From: Tamarix chinensis
Lineage: Eukaryota > Streptophyta > Magnoliopsida > Caryophyllales > Tamaricaceae
Direction: 5' to 3'
DNA: 64,000 bases
NCBI GenBank assembly: GCA_030549775.1
Contig: CM060172.1
Location: forward strand, 55,665,942-55,729,941
Made by a program: the position numbers and the translations under genes. Of the stretch, positions 37,278 to 47,572 are shown one piece after another (position 1 is the first letter of the stretch; each line of letters starts with the position of its first letter). The notes under the pieces were generated by a model that saw only the letters and a list, made by a program, of their open reading frames with translations, made no database searches and was not told the DNA's origin.

Positions 37278-38142
37278 TTATGCATATGATAAATAAGTTG
37301 GCACATGCTTAATGGAAGATGGTGGCTTATAGGATAATTGACCAATGAAAGTTAAAATGTAGAAAAGAGATGAGAAGTATGATAATATTTGATCTAAGGT
37401 AGCCAAAGATCAAATACTCACAACTACCTTTCAAGGTTTCACCACTTGAGATAAAAATTATGAGATTTTTCACTCAAAACAAAGTTTTCACTCAACTTTG
37501 TAGAGGGGTGCATAGGGAGCTTGAAAATATGGTTTGTAATTCAAAAGGGTAGTGTGTTGCATTGTGTTAAGGCAACCCATATTTATAGTGACAGATATGG
37601 TTACAAAAAGTTGATTATACCCTTCCCCCTTATCTACCTAGTTACATTCTAATCATTCTTTGCTATTTAATTATCTAATATAAGCTAACAACTAGTTGAA
37701 TGAGAAATAAATTGAGGTTAGCCCATGTGTGGTATTTTGACAACCATATATCATAGCATGGAGCCCCTCATATGCGAAAAGGTATGTAATAAAAAAGTAC
37801 AAATCACTGAATCATCCCTTATACCTAATCAATCATCTACCATGCTTAATCAATTTAAATAATCTCATTTGTTGACTTAGCTGACTTTCTTCACCTACTC
37901 CACCATCTACTTGTCTTCCTTTTTATTTTTCTCTCCTTTTATTTTAGTTTTCAAAATTAGCCTTAGGCTTGGGCTGATTTGGCTTCTTAGGCTAAACTTG
38001 CTACCATGCATGCATGGGCTAGTACGTCCACTTATTTTCTCATATTTTGTAAATTAATTTTATCCAATTTAAGAGTGTTTTGTGATCCCCTAATTTATAA
38101 AAATTAATTAATGAAGTAGTATTATAAGATGCTCCTACATTA
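37278..38142 (-). repeat. 3' LTR of the CRM-like element
   Basis: The 865-bp LTR has its ends mutated to TTATGCA and TACATTA on the plus strand. It aligns with the 5' LTR along its length except for about 110 bp. The integrase stop codon (38135-38137) lies inside this LTR, so coding sequence and LTR overlap by 8 bases. Confidence 0.85.
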
Positions 38143-38562
38143 TCTTCCTTGTCTTGGGAGGGCTCCACCTTATCCGTGTAGGCTCATCATGAAGGTAAGG
38201 GAGTAGATCACCCATATTAAATGTGTTTGATATATTTCTCATGTTTAGTGGTATCTCAAGCCAATAAGCATTACTTCCAATATTCTTAAGAACCTTAAAT
38301 GGTCCATCACTTCTTAGCATAAGCTTGTTTTTTCTTTTGGAGGAGAACCTTTCCCTTTTAAGATGTATCCACATGATATCTCCTGATTCAAAACTTTGTT
38401 CCCTCTAATGTTGGTTGGCCTTCCTTTTATTTATTTCATTGACCTTTTTGATTCTTGCTCTAACTTGCTCATGTAATTTCTTGAAGGCTTGAATTCTATC
38501 TTTGGCTTTAAAATTTTTTTAGGCCTTGATAAGAAGTGGAATGAGCTTGATGGGAGTGATAA
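38135..38562 (-). pseudogene. integrase C-terminal part (CRM-like pol), downstream of LTR-I
   Basis: This encodes the end of integrase, which joins retroelement DNA to the host. Visible motifs are IMWIHLKRERF, then NKLMLRSDGPFKVL and a DLLPYLHDE tail, typical of the Ty3/gypsy integrase GPF/GPY module. The frame upstream is broken by stops. It joins across LTR-I to the segment beginning at 43453. Confidence 0.75.
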
Positions 38563-39472
38563 TGAAATGCCTCGAAAACCCTACTTTCTATTATATTTTA
38601 TTAAATAAGATTTTATTTTAAAAGTTAATCAAATAATTTAATTTTATTAAAATAAAAGGGAGTTAATTAAGGCAAATCAATATGAAATTTATAAGTGTTT
38701 TAAATAGGAAGGATTGTGGTATTTTAAGCTAATTAAGAATTTTATTTTGGAAATTAATTAAATAAATTATTTTATTTAAATTAAGAAGGATAAAATAGCT
38801 TGAAATTAATATAAACTTTATAAATAATTTAATTGGAGAAAATTAGAGTGTTTTGTTAATTAAAATGGAATTTAAGAAAATTCTTTCAAAAACCCTAAAT
38901 TAACCTAAAAATATAATTTAATTATTATTTTAATATTTATATTTTATTAAACATCCCAAATTACCCAAATTATATTAATTAAGCCAACCACCATTTTCCC
39001 TTCTTTTTCCTTTTTCTCCTTTTCCTCCCTCTTTTCCTTTTCTTTCCTTTCCTTCTCTTCCTTTTTTTCTCCTTCTTCCCCGACTTGGGCCGGCCTGCTG
39101 GCCCAACTCCTCCCTTCCCCTATGCGGCCCAGCACCCTGCGTCCCTCCTTCCCTCTCCCGGCTGGTTCGGCCTATTTTTTTTCTTCCTTCTTTTTCCCTG
39201 GACCATCGGTCTAGCCATCTTCTTCCCCCTCTAGGTCGTCTTCTTCCCCCTGACACGCCTGCAACCCCCTGACAAATTGACCCGCCGTTCTCCTCCTCTC
39301 TTTCCCGTCATCTTCCCTGTCAATTCGTCTCGGTTGGCCATTCTCTCCCCTACTCACGCCATTCCCCTTTCCCGACAAATATGGCCTACCCCGTAGACCT
39401 GCGCTGGCCGGAGCACCATACCTCTTGCCCCCTAATCTCCCACCCTCCTTTGTCATTTTACCCCCTATTGGC

Positions 39473-39481
39473 CTATAAATA
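39473..39481 (+). promoter_or_regulatory. TATA box of LTR-I
   Basis: CTATAAATA lies about 910 bp into the LTR, at the edge of the GC-rich block, matching the position in LTR-A, -G and -L. The start of transcription would be roughly 30 bp downstream. Confidence 0.65.
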
Positions 39482-39897
39482 GCTCCAAGAGCCGCCATAA
39501 TCGGGTTTGGAATTTGGAGCCCAAAAAACCTAGTCGTGCGCCACCTCCATTTCAGTCAGCCATTCCTCCACCGTCGGCCGCCTCTACCGCCCACCCCGGC
39601 CACCAAAATTCTCCCTACACCACCCTCTACACAACCCAACCACCAGCTTTCCCATCCTTGCCTTGTATGAGCCGCCCCGGCCGTGCGAAACTGCCTCCCC
39701 GAACAACCCATTTGACCCTCCCGCGCCACCTTCGTGCCGCCTGCTGCACCCCCTCTACCCCACAAAACCTCCATTTTCCCTACTTCCCTCTCCCCTAGCC
39801 TCCACATCCACCTCTCCCATTTCTTCCTCCCTCCACCGCCGCCGGCACCACCACCCCGCTAGGTTACCTCCCACCTCCTTGAACCCTAAACCCTGAA

Positions 39898-40003
39898 TAA
39901 TAAAATTTTTAATGATTTTAATATTATTAACTATTATTATTAGTATTATTATGCTTATTATTATCATTATTATGATTAATTCTATTATTATTATTATTAT
40001 TGC

Positions 40004-40054
<51 letters not shown>

Positions 40055-40149
40055 CGTAATCATCATCATCATCATCATGTTTATTACTTTAACTATGACT
40101 AACATCGTTATTATCTCTATTATTATTATTATTATTTTAGTATTCCTAC

Positions 40150-40188
<39 letters not shown>

Positions 40189-40314
40189 CATTATCGTTAT
40201 TATTATTATTATCATGGTTACAGTGGTTATTGTTGTTATTAATATTATTGTTCTTACCCTTAGTATTATTATTACTACTACTACTACTACTATTATTATT
40301 ATTATTAGTATCAA

Positions 40315-40353
<39 letters not shown>

Positions 40354-40482
40354 CATTATATTTACTATATTTATTACTTTAACTATTATTACCATCGTTA
40401 TTATCCTTATTATCATTATTATTTAATATTATTACTTTTAGTATTCTTATTATGATTAGTATTGCCACTATTATTATTATTA

Positions 40483-40535
<53 letters not shown>

Positions 40536-40544
40536 GTTATCACT

Positions 40545-40591
<47 letters not shown>

Positions 40592-40684
40592 TATTATTAG
40601 TATTATTATGTTTATTGTTCTAACTGTTATTATCATTGTTATTATCTCTATTATTATTATTTTTAGTATTCTTATTGCTATTTG

Positions 40685-40724
<40 letters not shown>

Positions 40725-40794
40725 GTTATTGTTGTTTTTGTTGTTGTTATTATTATTATTATTATTATCATGATTATGGTTGTTGTTGTTGTTG

Positions 40795-40861
<67 letters not shown>

Positions 40862-40927
40862 CATTATTACCACTTATACTACTACGATTTCAATTATTAT
40901 TATCATCATCATTATTATCATTATAAC

Positions 40928-40965
<38 letters not shown>

Positions 40966-40990
40966 GTATTAGTATCATTAATAATATTGT
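39898..40990. repeat. 1.1-kb (ATT)n-dominated island in LTR-I
   Basis: Long ATT runs (the longest about 40798-40862) alternate with ATC, ACT and GTT runs and with recurring spacers such as 'tttattactttaactattattacc' variants (40079, 40371, 40610). The recurrence of one spacer suggests duplication of larger blocks of a few hundred bp in addition to slippage. All poly-Ile, poly-Leu and poly-Tyr frames here are artefacts. Confidence 0.92.
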
Positions 40991-41218
40991 TATTAGTAAT
41001 ATTGAAACCCTTTCTTTAATGCTATGGATTTTACTAAGACTTACTTTGATTAGCGCTCATTTGTTTAACTACCTTGAGAATAATAATAACCCTACCTTTT
41101 AATTATAAACTACTATTATTAATATTAGCCTTAGTATTAGGCCATGATAGGGGTAAGATAGGAAAATTATGGTAATTCCGATAGAGGGAGATTAACCCTC
41201 AGTATTTCCCTCTTATAG

Positions 41219-41280
41219 GTGAACTAGGTCAAAACCCCCAGGAGGCGTAGGAGCATGCTCTAAGTCCGGCGCCGATTTAG
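41219..41280 (+). other. splice-bounded 62-nt segment in LTR-I
   Basis: It is preceded by TATTTCCCTCTTATAG and followed by GTAAGGAC. The palindrome has decayed to GGAGCATGCTCT. With the acceptor at 43007 it predicts a 1,727-nt downstream intron. With the donor after 39862 it predicts an upstream intron that contains the whole ATT island. Confidence 0.5.
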
Positions 41281-42354
41281 GTAAGGACATAACTAAGGCC
41301 GTCTGTGTGTTACATGTTTTACTTGTCTTAGATGCCTTGTACAGTTTAAATGTTGTATTCTATATGTTATCTGTTTCATTGTGTAGCACAGCGTGGAACC
41401 GAGGTTTGTTCTCGTGCTCTTGTCTGGTATGTACTAATATGGACATGATACAAATATGATGTGATGTGATGTGACCCTTAGGACATGCATGCTAGGTTAT
41501 TTGATGAGGTGTTGTGGAATGGGGGCACAAAAGAGAAAAATGAGAAATTAAGATAACCAAGGGGAAGTAAGTTGGCTAACGTAGGTAAGGACGACCTAGG
41601 TAATCTGTGATCCGTGAATGGACGAGAAAAAGGGGAATTAAATAAAACGGAAGAGTGGGAGAAACTAAGGTTATATGGAAGAACTAGGGTTTGCATGGAA
41701 ATAATAGGGTTTGGCATGGTGGAGATCGAGGGGTTTGCATGGGGAGGTTAAGGTCCGCATGGGGGCGAACCTTACGTATGGAAAGTTACTTTGGGATGTG
41801 GGGAAGGAAATGAAAGGTTCGTTTGGGAGTCTAGAGGCTCGAGGTGAAAAATAGTACGTAGGATAATATAAGGGTACCCAGGGACCAACTGGGGTTTGGG
41901 GAGGAAACCCTAATTTAAGAAGGTGGAAAAAGAAAAAGAAAATAATAAAAATAAATGAGGAGGAGCGAGGTATGAGGGGAGAGTTGAGTCTGAGGGTCAT
42001 AATATGTGGGGCGTTAAAATAGTATGGGTTGTGGGAGGTAGAGAAGGAAGGGCCACATATGCCTAGATTAGGGTTTCTGGTGAAAACCCTAGGGTAAGGT
42101 GGTGAGTAGACCTCGGGGTATAAGGTGGTGGGCCCTGACCCACACACTTAGAAGTTGGGTTTCCGATGTGAGAAAATGGGTTAAGGGAACGAAGTTGAGG
42201 TGAATAGGAGGTGCAGAAGTCTCAAGATATGGGACAGGCCCTCCTGGGAGGCTAAGGGTGGATATAGTTAGCAATGCATGTCAAGGGTGATATTCTTTCG
42301 AATAAGATATGTTAAGACACTAATCACTTACAGAGAAAGATGTTGAGCTGGACC

Positions 42355-42735
42355 TAGACCGGTCCATCGGCGAATAATAGTGGCTAGGGCCAGGGTGCCC
42401 GACATGACCGGTCCACCGGCGAATAATAGTGGTTAGGGCCGGGGTGCCCTACATGACTGGTCCACCGGCAAATAATAGTGGCAGGGCATGTGCCCTCGTG
42501 ACTGTTTCACCAGCTATAATAGTGGGGGATTTTGTGCTCAACAAACCAATCATAATAATGATAAGACATGGGAAAGATACGAATATTTACAGTGGAACAC
42601 CTTATGAGTCGGGGCCAGACCGGTCCACCGACAAATAATAGTGGCAGGGTATGCTATCCTCGTGACCGATCCACCGGCTATTATAGTGGCAGGGCATGAT
42701 CCTCGTGACCGTTCCACCGGCTATAATAGTGGGGT
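42355..42735 (+). repeat. palindromic module array in LTR-I
   Basis: Seven modules, four then three, read CCACCGGCTATAATAGTGG or the GAATAATAGTGG variant. They are mostly preceded by ACCGGT or GACCG half-sites and spaced about 50-57 bp apart. The conserved spacer (42536-42600) contains 'tttacagtggaacacctta'. Confidence 0.85.
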
Positions 42736-42928
42736 TCCCGCACTCACATGGATTGATAAAGACTATGATGTGAATCGATTATAATTATTAGAGATCTAAT
42801 GAAAAGTTATCTGGTTCATAATCGATATTGTTTATCTCTGTTATTGCATGCTATCTATGTAATTATGCCATGTCTGCTATGTCATGTATCTCTATTTATG
42901 TGGGCCTTAGTGCGTCTGTTACCTTACT

Positions 42929-43041
42929 CAGTACATAGCGTACTGATCACCCGTTTCATGGGTGCTGCTCATTCCCACGAGCAGAAGACTCGTCTGAGTT
43001 TTTGCAGGTAGGGGCGATGCATTTGATGCCTACGAGGCATC
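42929..43041 (+). other. cluster of four stem-loops in LTR-I
   Basis: The inverted pairs are CAGTAC/GTACTG (42929-42945), CACCC/GGGTG (about 42948-42964), CTGCTC/GAGCAG (42965-42984) and GATGCCT/AGGCATC (43025-43041). The first three directly precede the predicted acceptor and the fourth directly follows it. Equivalent stems are found in LTR-A, -C, -H and -L with base changes on both arms in places. Confidence 0.6.
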
Positions 43042-43304
43042 AGGCAGGGCTGAGAGTTGAGCCTAGACCTAGCTTGGGGGTCGAGAGTGACGTGGCCAGA
43101 GTTCATCCTCCATTTTGTTTCCTTGCATTATCATATTTCGTTTTATTCCACTGTATTACGTCCTCCAACATTTGGTACTTTATAACTGTACTTTTGAATT
43201 ATAACTTTTAATTTTTGCACTCTGATCTGTATGACTTGTGTTTTGCTAATGACTCGTGTTTTATTAACGAATTGTACTTGATGATCAATCTTATTTAGCC
43301 TTAG

Positions 43305-43452
43305 CACTTAGTATTGGGTCGGTAGGAGTAAACCGATCTGGTACTAAGTGTGGCAGTAATGCCCCCAAATTTACAGTTTTATCTGTTCGTTTATGCTACA
43401 CTCTTTTAAACTAAACAAAAAATTTTCAGTAGTAAATTTGGGGGGTGTTACA
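43305..43452 (+). other. 3' terminal foldbacks of LTR-I
   Basis: CACTTAGTA (43305-43313) pairs with TACTAAGTG (43342-43350) around an inner TCGGT/ACCGA pair. GTAATGCCCCCAAATTTAC (43356-43374) pairs with GTAAATTTGGGGGGTGTTAC (43432-43451). The LTR end sequence therefore occurs twice, inverted, about 95 bp apart. Confidence 0.7.
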
Positions 43453-44300
43453 GATAGGGTTTACACCATACAGGATCTCAAAATATGAATGGCTAGTGGT
43501 GTATATAGGGGATCTTTTGTATGCAAATTCGGCGTGAGGAAGCTTAAGGTCCCAATCATTGAGGGATTTGTGCACCAAGTTGTGCAAGATCGTAGTCAGG
43601 GTCCCATTGGTAACTTTAGTTTGGCCATCTGTTTATGGGTGGTAGGCAGTGCTAAATAGAATTTTAGTACCAACTAACCTCCACAAAGTTTTTCAGAAAT
43701 AGCTAAGGAGATTGGTATCCTTATCCAATACAATGGACTTAGGAATATCATGCAACCTTACTATTTATTTAAAGAATAGTTCAGCTATATAAGAGGCATC
43801 ATCTATCTTATGACAAGGGACGAAGTGAGCCATCTTAGAAAACCGATCCACCACTACCATAATGGCATCACTTTGCCTTTAAGTTCTAGGAAAAGCCATT
43901 ATGAAGTCCATACTCACATGGCTCCAAGGTTGATGAGGGACTGGTAACGAAGTATAGATTCTTTAGTGGAAGTGACTGTTGGACTTTGGACATGTAGCAC
44001 ATCTAGCTATGACTCTATGTACATCACTTATCATTTTAAGCTAATAGAAGTGCTCCTAAAGTGTGTCATAGGTCTTTTTGATCCCAAAATGTCCGACTAG
44101 CCCACCTTTATGTGATTCTTGTATCAACAACTCTCGAATGGGACTCATGGGGATGTAAAGCTTAATATTCTTGAAAAGGAATCCATCTTATATGTCATAA
44201 GGGCTTCGAATCTTGTCTCAGTCTTCAAGGTAGGTGGAAAAGTTTTCATCCTCCTTATATATCTCCTTTAAGCATCAAACCTTAAGACTCGAGCTTCTAA
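43453..44300 (-). pseudogene. integrase N-terminal and core part (CRM-like pol), upstream of LTR-I
   Basis: The zinc-binding HHCC motif is visible as H..GGLVGH then CATC around 44000-44130. The core segment around 43830-43930 has a first catalytic aspartate within SMDFI and the run AHFVPCHK. Several stop codons interrupt the frame. It ends at YGVNP where LTR-I inserted. Confidence 0.75.
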
Positions 44301-44339
44301 TAGGGAAAATATACAATACCTTGTAGAGAGGGTATAAGC

Positions 44340-44720
44340 TACTATATTGGTTTTTCCACTCTTATGTTTTACTATAAAAGAGAAAGATTGTAAAAACTCT
44401 ATCCACCTAGCATGCCTAGGTTGATCTTTTATCTCCCATTTACATACTTTAGAGACTCATGATCGGTATCTAATACAAATTGTGCCAGCCTTAGATAATG
44501 AGACCAATGATCTAGAGCTCTAATAATAGCATAAAACTCCTTGTCATACATGTTGTAGTTAGATCTTGATCCATTGAGCTTCTCATTAAAATAGTCTATT
44601 GGCTTGCCTTTTTGTAGTAGGACCGCTCCAATCCCAACTCTACTTGCATCACATCCAACTTAAAAAAACTTTAACAAACTCCAGTAACCATAAGATGGGG
44701 GCCTCATTTAGCTTTCCCTT
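44340..44720 (-). pseudogene. RNase H domain (CRM-like pol)
   Basis: The domain would degrade the RNA strand of the RNA/DNA hybrid. The visible order is LDASRVGIGAVL, then a KEFYAIIRALDHWSHYL helix and DHESLKY, which are the usual Ty3/gypsy RNase H landmarks. Stops follow the DHESLKY motif. It lies directly downstream of RT. Confidence 0.7.
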
Positions 44721-44899
44721 GATCACGTCAAATGCTTCTTGGGCTATTGGTGTCCACTTGAATTCTCCCTTCTGAAGAAACTCTATAATAGGGGCCAAAA
44801 GAGTGCTAAATTCTTTTATGAACCTCCTATAAAATGAGACAAGTCCATTAAAGAATCAAACATGGGTAATGGATGTGGGTGTAGGCCATAACCTTATTA

Positions 44900-45699
44900 C
44901 CTCCACCTTTGACTCATCCATTGACATACCATCCTTAGATACAACAAACCCTAGGAAGGTGACTTTTGGTATAAAAAAACTCACGCTTCTCTAACTTTCC
45001 ATACAGCTTCTTGTTCCTAAGGGTTGAAAATATGAGTCTTAAATCCTTTACATGGTCTTCACTACTAGAGGAGTATACAAGTATTTCATCAAAGTAAACA
45101 ATAATAAATTTGGAGATAGAGGGCCTAAGGACTTCATCCATGAACCTCATGAAGGTGCTGGGAGAATTTGAGAGACCAAAAGGCATCGCCGTCCATTTGT
45201 ATAATCCTCCCTTAGTCTTGAAGGCGGTCTTCCATTCATCTCCCTCCTTTACTCTAATCTGGTAGTGTCCTCTCCTCAAATAAATCTTTGAGAAAACACA
45301 AGACCCATGTAAGCAATCCAACATGTCATCAAGTCTAAGTTTAGGATGCCTATAGTTGATGGTGATGTTGTTGATAACTCTACTATCAACACACATGCTT
45401 ATACTTCCATCCTTCTTTGGTACCAAAAGGGCTGGTACCGTACAAGGGATAAGTGATTCTCTAATGAACCCTTTTTGCAACAACTCATTAAATTGCCTTT
45501 GTAACTCCCTAACCTCATTAGGATTACACCTACAAGGAGGCTTATTTGGGAGTGTAGCACCGGGGACCAAGTTGATTTGGTGCTCAATTCCCCTTAAGGG
45601 GCAGCTCACTAGGTATATCATTTGGGAAGACATCCCCAAATTCTTGTAGAAAAGGTTTGACTCATGATTCACTTCCTCCACTTCCTTTATTATCTTCAA
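44900..45699 (-). pseudogene. reverse transcriptase (CRM-like pol)
   Basis: A 254-codon open frame (44935-45699) carries the RT fingers and palm: VPKKDGS, the HPKLRLDDMLD segment, then MPFGLSNSPSTF and the catalytic box. The box reads VYFDEILVY instead of the YxDD form, so the second catalytic Asp is Glu and the enzyme is probably inactive. A frameshift follows at the C-terminal end. It is the longest uninterrupted retroelement frame in the window. Confidence 0.85.
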
Positions 45700-45749
45700 G
45701 AAAAAAAATACACGAACTTTCCTTTAGCTAGCACCTTGTCTATCCACTT

Positions 45750-46240
45750 TCTATCTAGAAAAAAAGGTCTTCTTCTTTTCAGTTTCCTCCCTAACAAGTA
45801 AGGAATGATGACTAAGGGGTGTGAGTACAATGTTCTTTTTGGAAAATTTCAAATAATAAGTGTTCCTCCTACCATAATGTTGGACATGTCTATCATATTG
45901 CCATGGCCTTCCTAGCAATAAATGACAGGCATCCATAGGAACCACATCATATACCATATTATCTTGATAGGTTTTTCCAATGGAAAAAGGAACTACAACT
46001 TGTTGGTCACTTCAACCATGCTTCCATTATTAAGCCATTGTATCTTATATGGTTTGGAATGTTGAGTAGTAGGCAAGTTAAGTTTCTCCACAAGTGTGCA
46101 AGAGGCTACATTAGCACAACTACCTCTATCAATAATAAGGGATCATACCTTACCAAAGATCATGCACTTGGTTTGAAATATGTTCTCTTGGTGTGTCTCC
46201 TCCTTCACGAACTCCGTGGTGTATAATACCCTTCTCACCA
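45750..46240 (-). pseudogene. aspartic protease region (CRM-like pol)
   Basis: An active-site-like IIDRGSCANVAS occurs near 46100-46140 (family form D-S/G-G). Downstream the MDACHLLLGRPWQYDR segment (about 45890-45935) is the usual protease C-terminal block. Stops separate the two. Confidence 0.65.
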
Positions 46241-46369
46241 TTAGAGCTTCTCCTACATTCAGGGGTGCCTCTTTTTTGCTCTTCATCCTCCTTATGGACC
46301 GATTTGGTCTCTTCCATTTGCTCCTCATGGGCTGCCTCCTCCAAGTCCAAAAGAGTCATAACTCATTGT

Positions 46370-47383
46370 TGGGATACTCATTTTGATAGTGCCCTAGGCC
46401 TTGACACTTAAAACACCTTACAACCTTTGGTTTGTTAGGTTCAAATATAACAACTTTCCCCTTTTCCTTCACTTCAACATTTCAAATGGGAGGGGATAGC
46501 ATAGAAGATGAGGGGGATTCTTTGAAAGTGTTGGGATTGAACCTTATTTGAGAAAAATTCAGTCCTCTCTTCTCCTTCTTATGCTTCTCCTCCTTAATGG
46601 TTAGATGAAAAAGATCATCTAAGGTGTAGTACTTGTGAAATCCACCTTGCATACAATGTCACTCCTTAGCCCTCTAAAGAAATGTGACATTGTGTACTCC
46701 TCTACCTCTTTTAACTCCAACCTTATCTTCAACTACTCAAACTCCTTGATGTATTCTTCAGCACTTATTGACCTTTACCTCAAGGAGGAAATCTTGTTAT
46801 ATAAGTCTTGAGAGTAGGATGAGGGTAAATAACTTTTCCTCAAAAGCTTCTTCATATTTGACCAAGATTTCATCTTAGACTTCCCCTTCTTTCTCCTTTG
46901 GTGAGTAAGGCTTTCCCACCATAAGGAGGAATTTCCCTTGAGTTTAAGGATTATAATCCTAAATCTCTTCTCATCTTTATAGCCTTTAGCTTCAAACATC
47001 CTAGAGCATCTCATCTCCCACTCTAGGAAATCTTCTAGATTAAGTGATCCATCAAACTCGAGCACTTCAGCTTAGATGTCATGAAAATGATCTCTTCTTT
47101 TATGTCTCCTTATTCTATCATGTGGGGAATCACTTGGTGAGGAGTTGGAATCACTAGCATCATCACTTGTGCCAGATCCAACCACCTCATGTTTGTGAAA
47201 ATGGGGTATTCTTCTCAGACGTGGGGAATTATTTGGGCATAGAGTGCTATGGTTTTGCATAAGATTCTCCAAAATGCCAAGAAATCTTCTCATGTCATTT
47301 TAGATGTTTTCATTAGCTCAGTCTCTTCTTAAGTTTTGCACCTCTTCAAAGCTAAAGCCTCTTGGGATTTGTTCATCACCCAT
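46370..47383 (-). pseudogene. gag (CRM-like), decayed
   Basis: A plausible start ATG is at 47383, about 190 bp from the 5' LTR. The capsid-like block is open at 46775-47065 (EDFLEWEMRCSRMFE, then LKGNSSLWWESL and a Lys-rich linker). The zinc knuckle near 46380-46420 reads CFKCQGLGHYQNEY, with the last Cys changed to Tyr. Stops and frameshifts are present throughout. Confidence 0.7.
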
Positions 47384-47572
47384 AGTTTATTGAGTTTGAA
47401 GTAGAAATCAATAGAGAAAGAGGATGTGTTTGGTTAGGAGAGGTTAACTTAGGTTCGAAAATTATGGTGGGTGGCTAGAAATTTTTTTGTGAAGTGTTTG
47501 GGCTTAAATGGGGTAAAAAAGGTTAATAGGAGAATTTTCCTAAATTCTCAACCTTAAGCGTTGATATTAATT

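Larger units (their letters stand above)
38563..43452 (+). mobile_element. solo LTR-I inside the CRM-like integrase
   Basis: This 4,890-bp LTR starts TGAAATGCC and ends GGGGTGTTACA. The flanks are GATAA (38558-38562) and GATAG (43453-43457). Integrase reading resumes across it (YGVNP upstream, then the linker before the GPF module). It is the best preserved copy of the modular LTR: TATA (39473-39481), donor CTAG/GTTA (after 39862), ATT island (39898-40990), 62-nt segment (41219-41280), palindromic modules (42355-42735), stem-loops (42929-43041), acceptor TTTTTGCAG (43007) and terminal foldbacks (43305-43452). Confidence 0.92.

Noticed and set aside
40379..41102. Long Ile-, Leu- and Tyr-rich frames on both strands, also 2289-2754 and 27225-27557
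   Set aside because: They are translations of (ATT)n and similar repeats.
42355..42735. CRISPR-like array of regularly spaced palindromes
   Set aside because: Eukaryotic LTR context, spacers are conserved between copies, and no cas genes are present.
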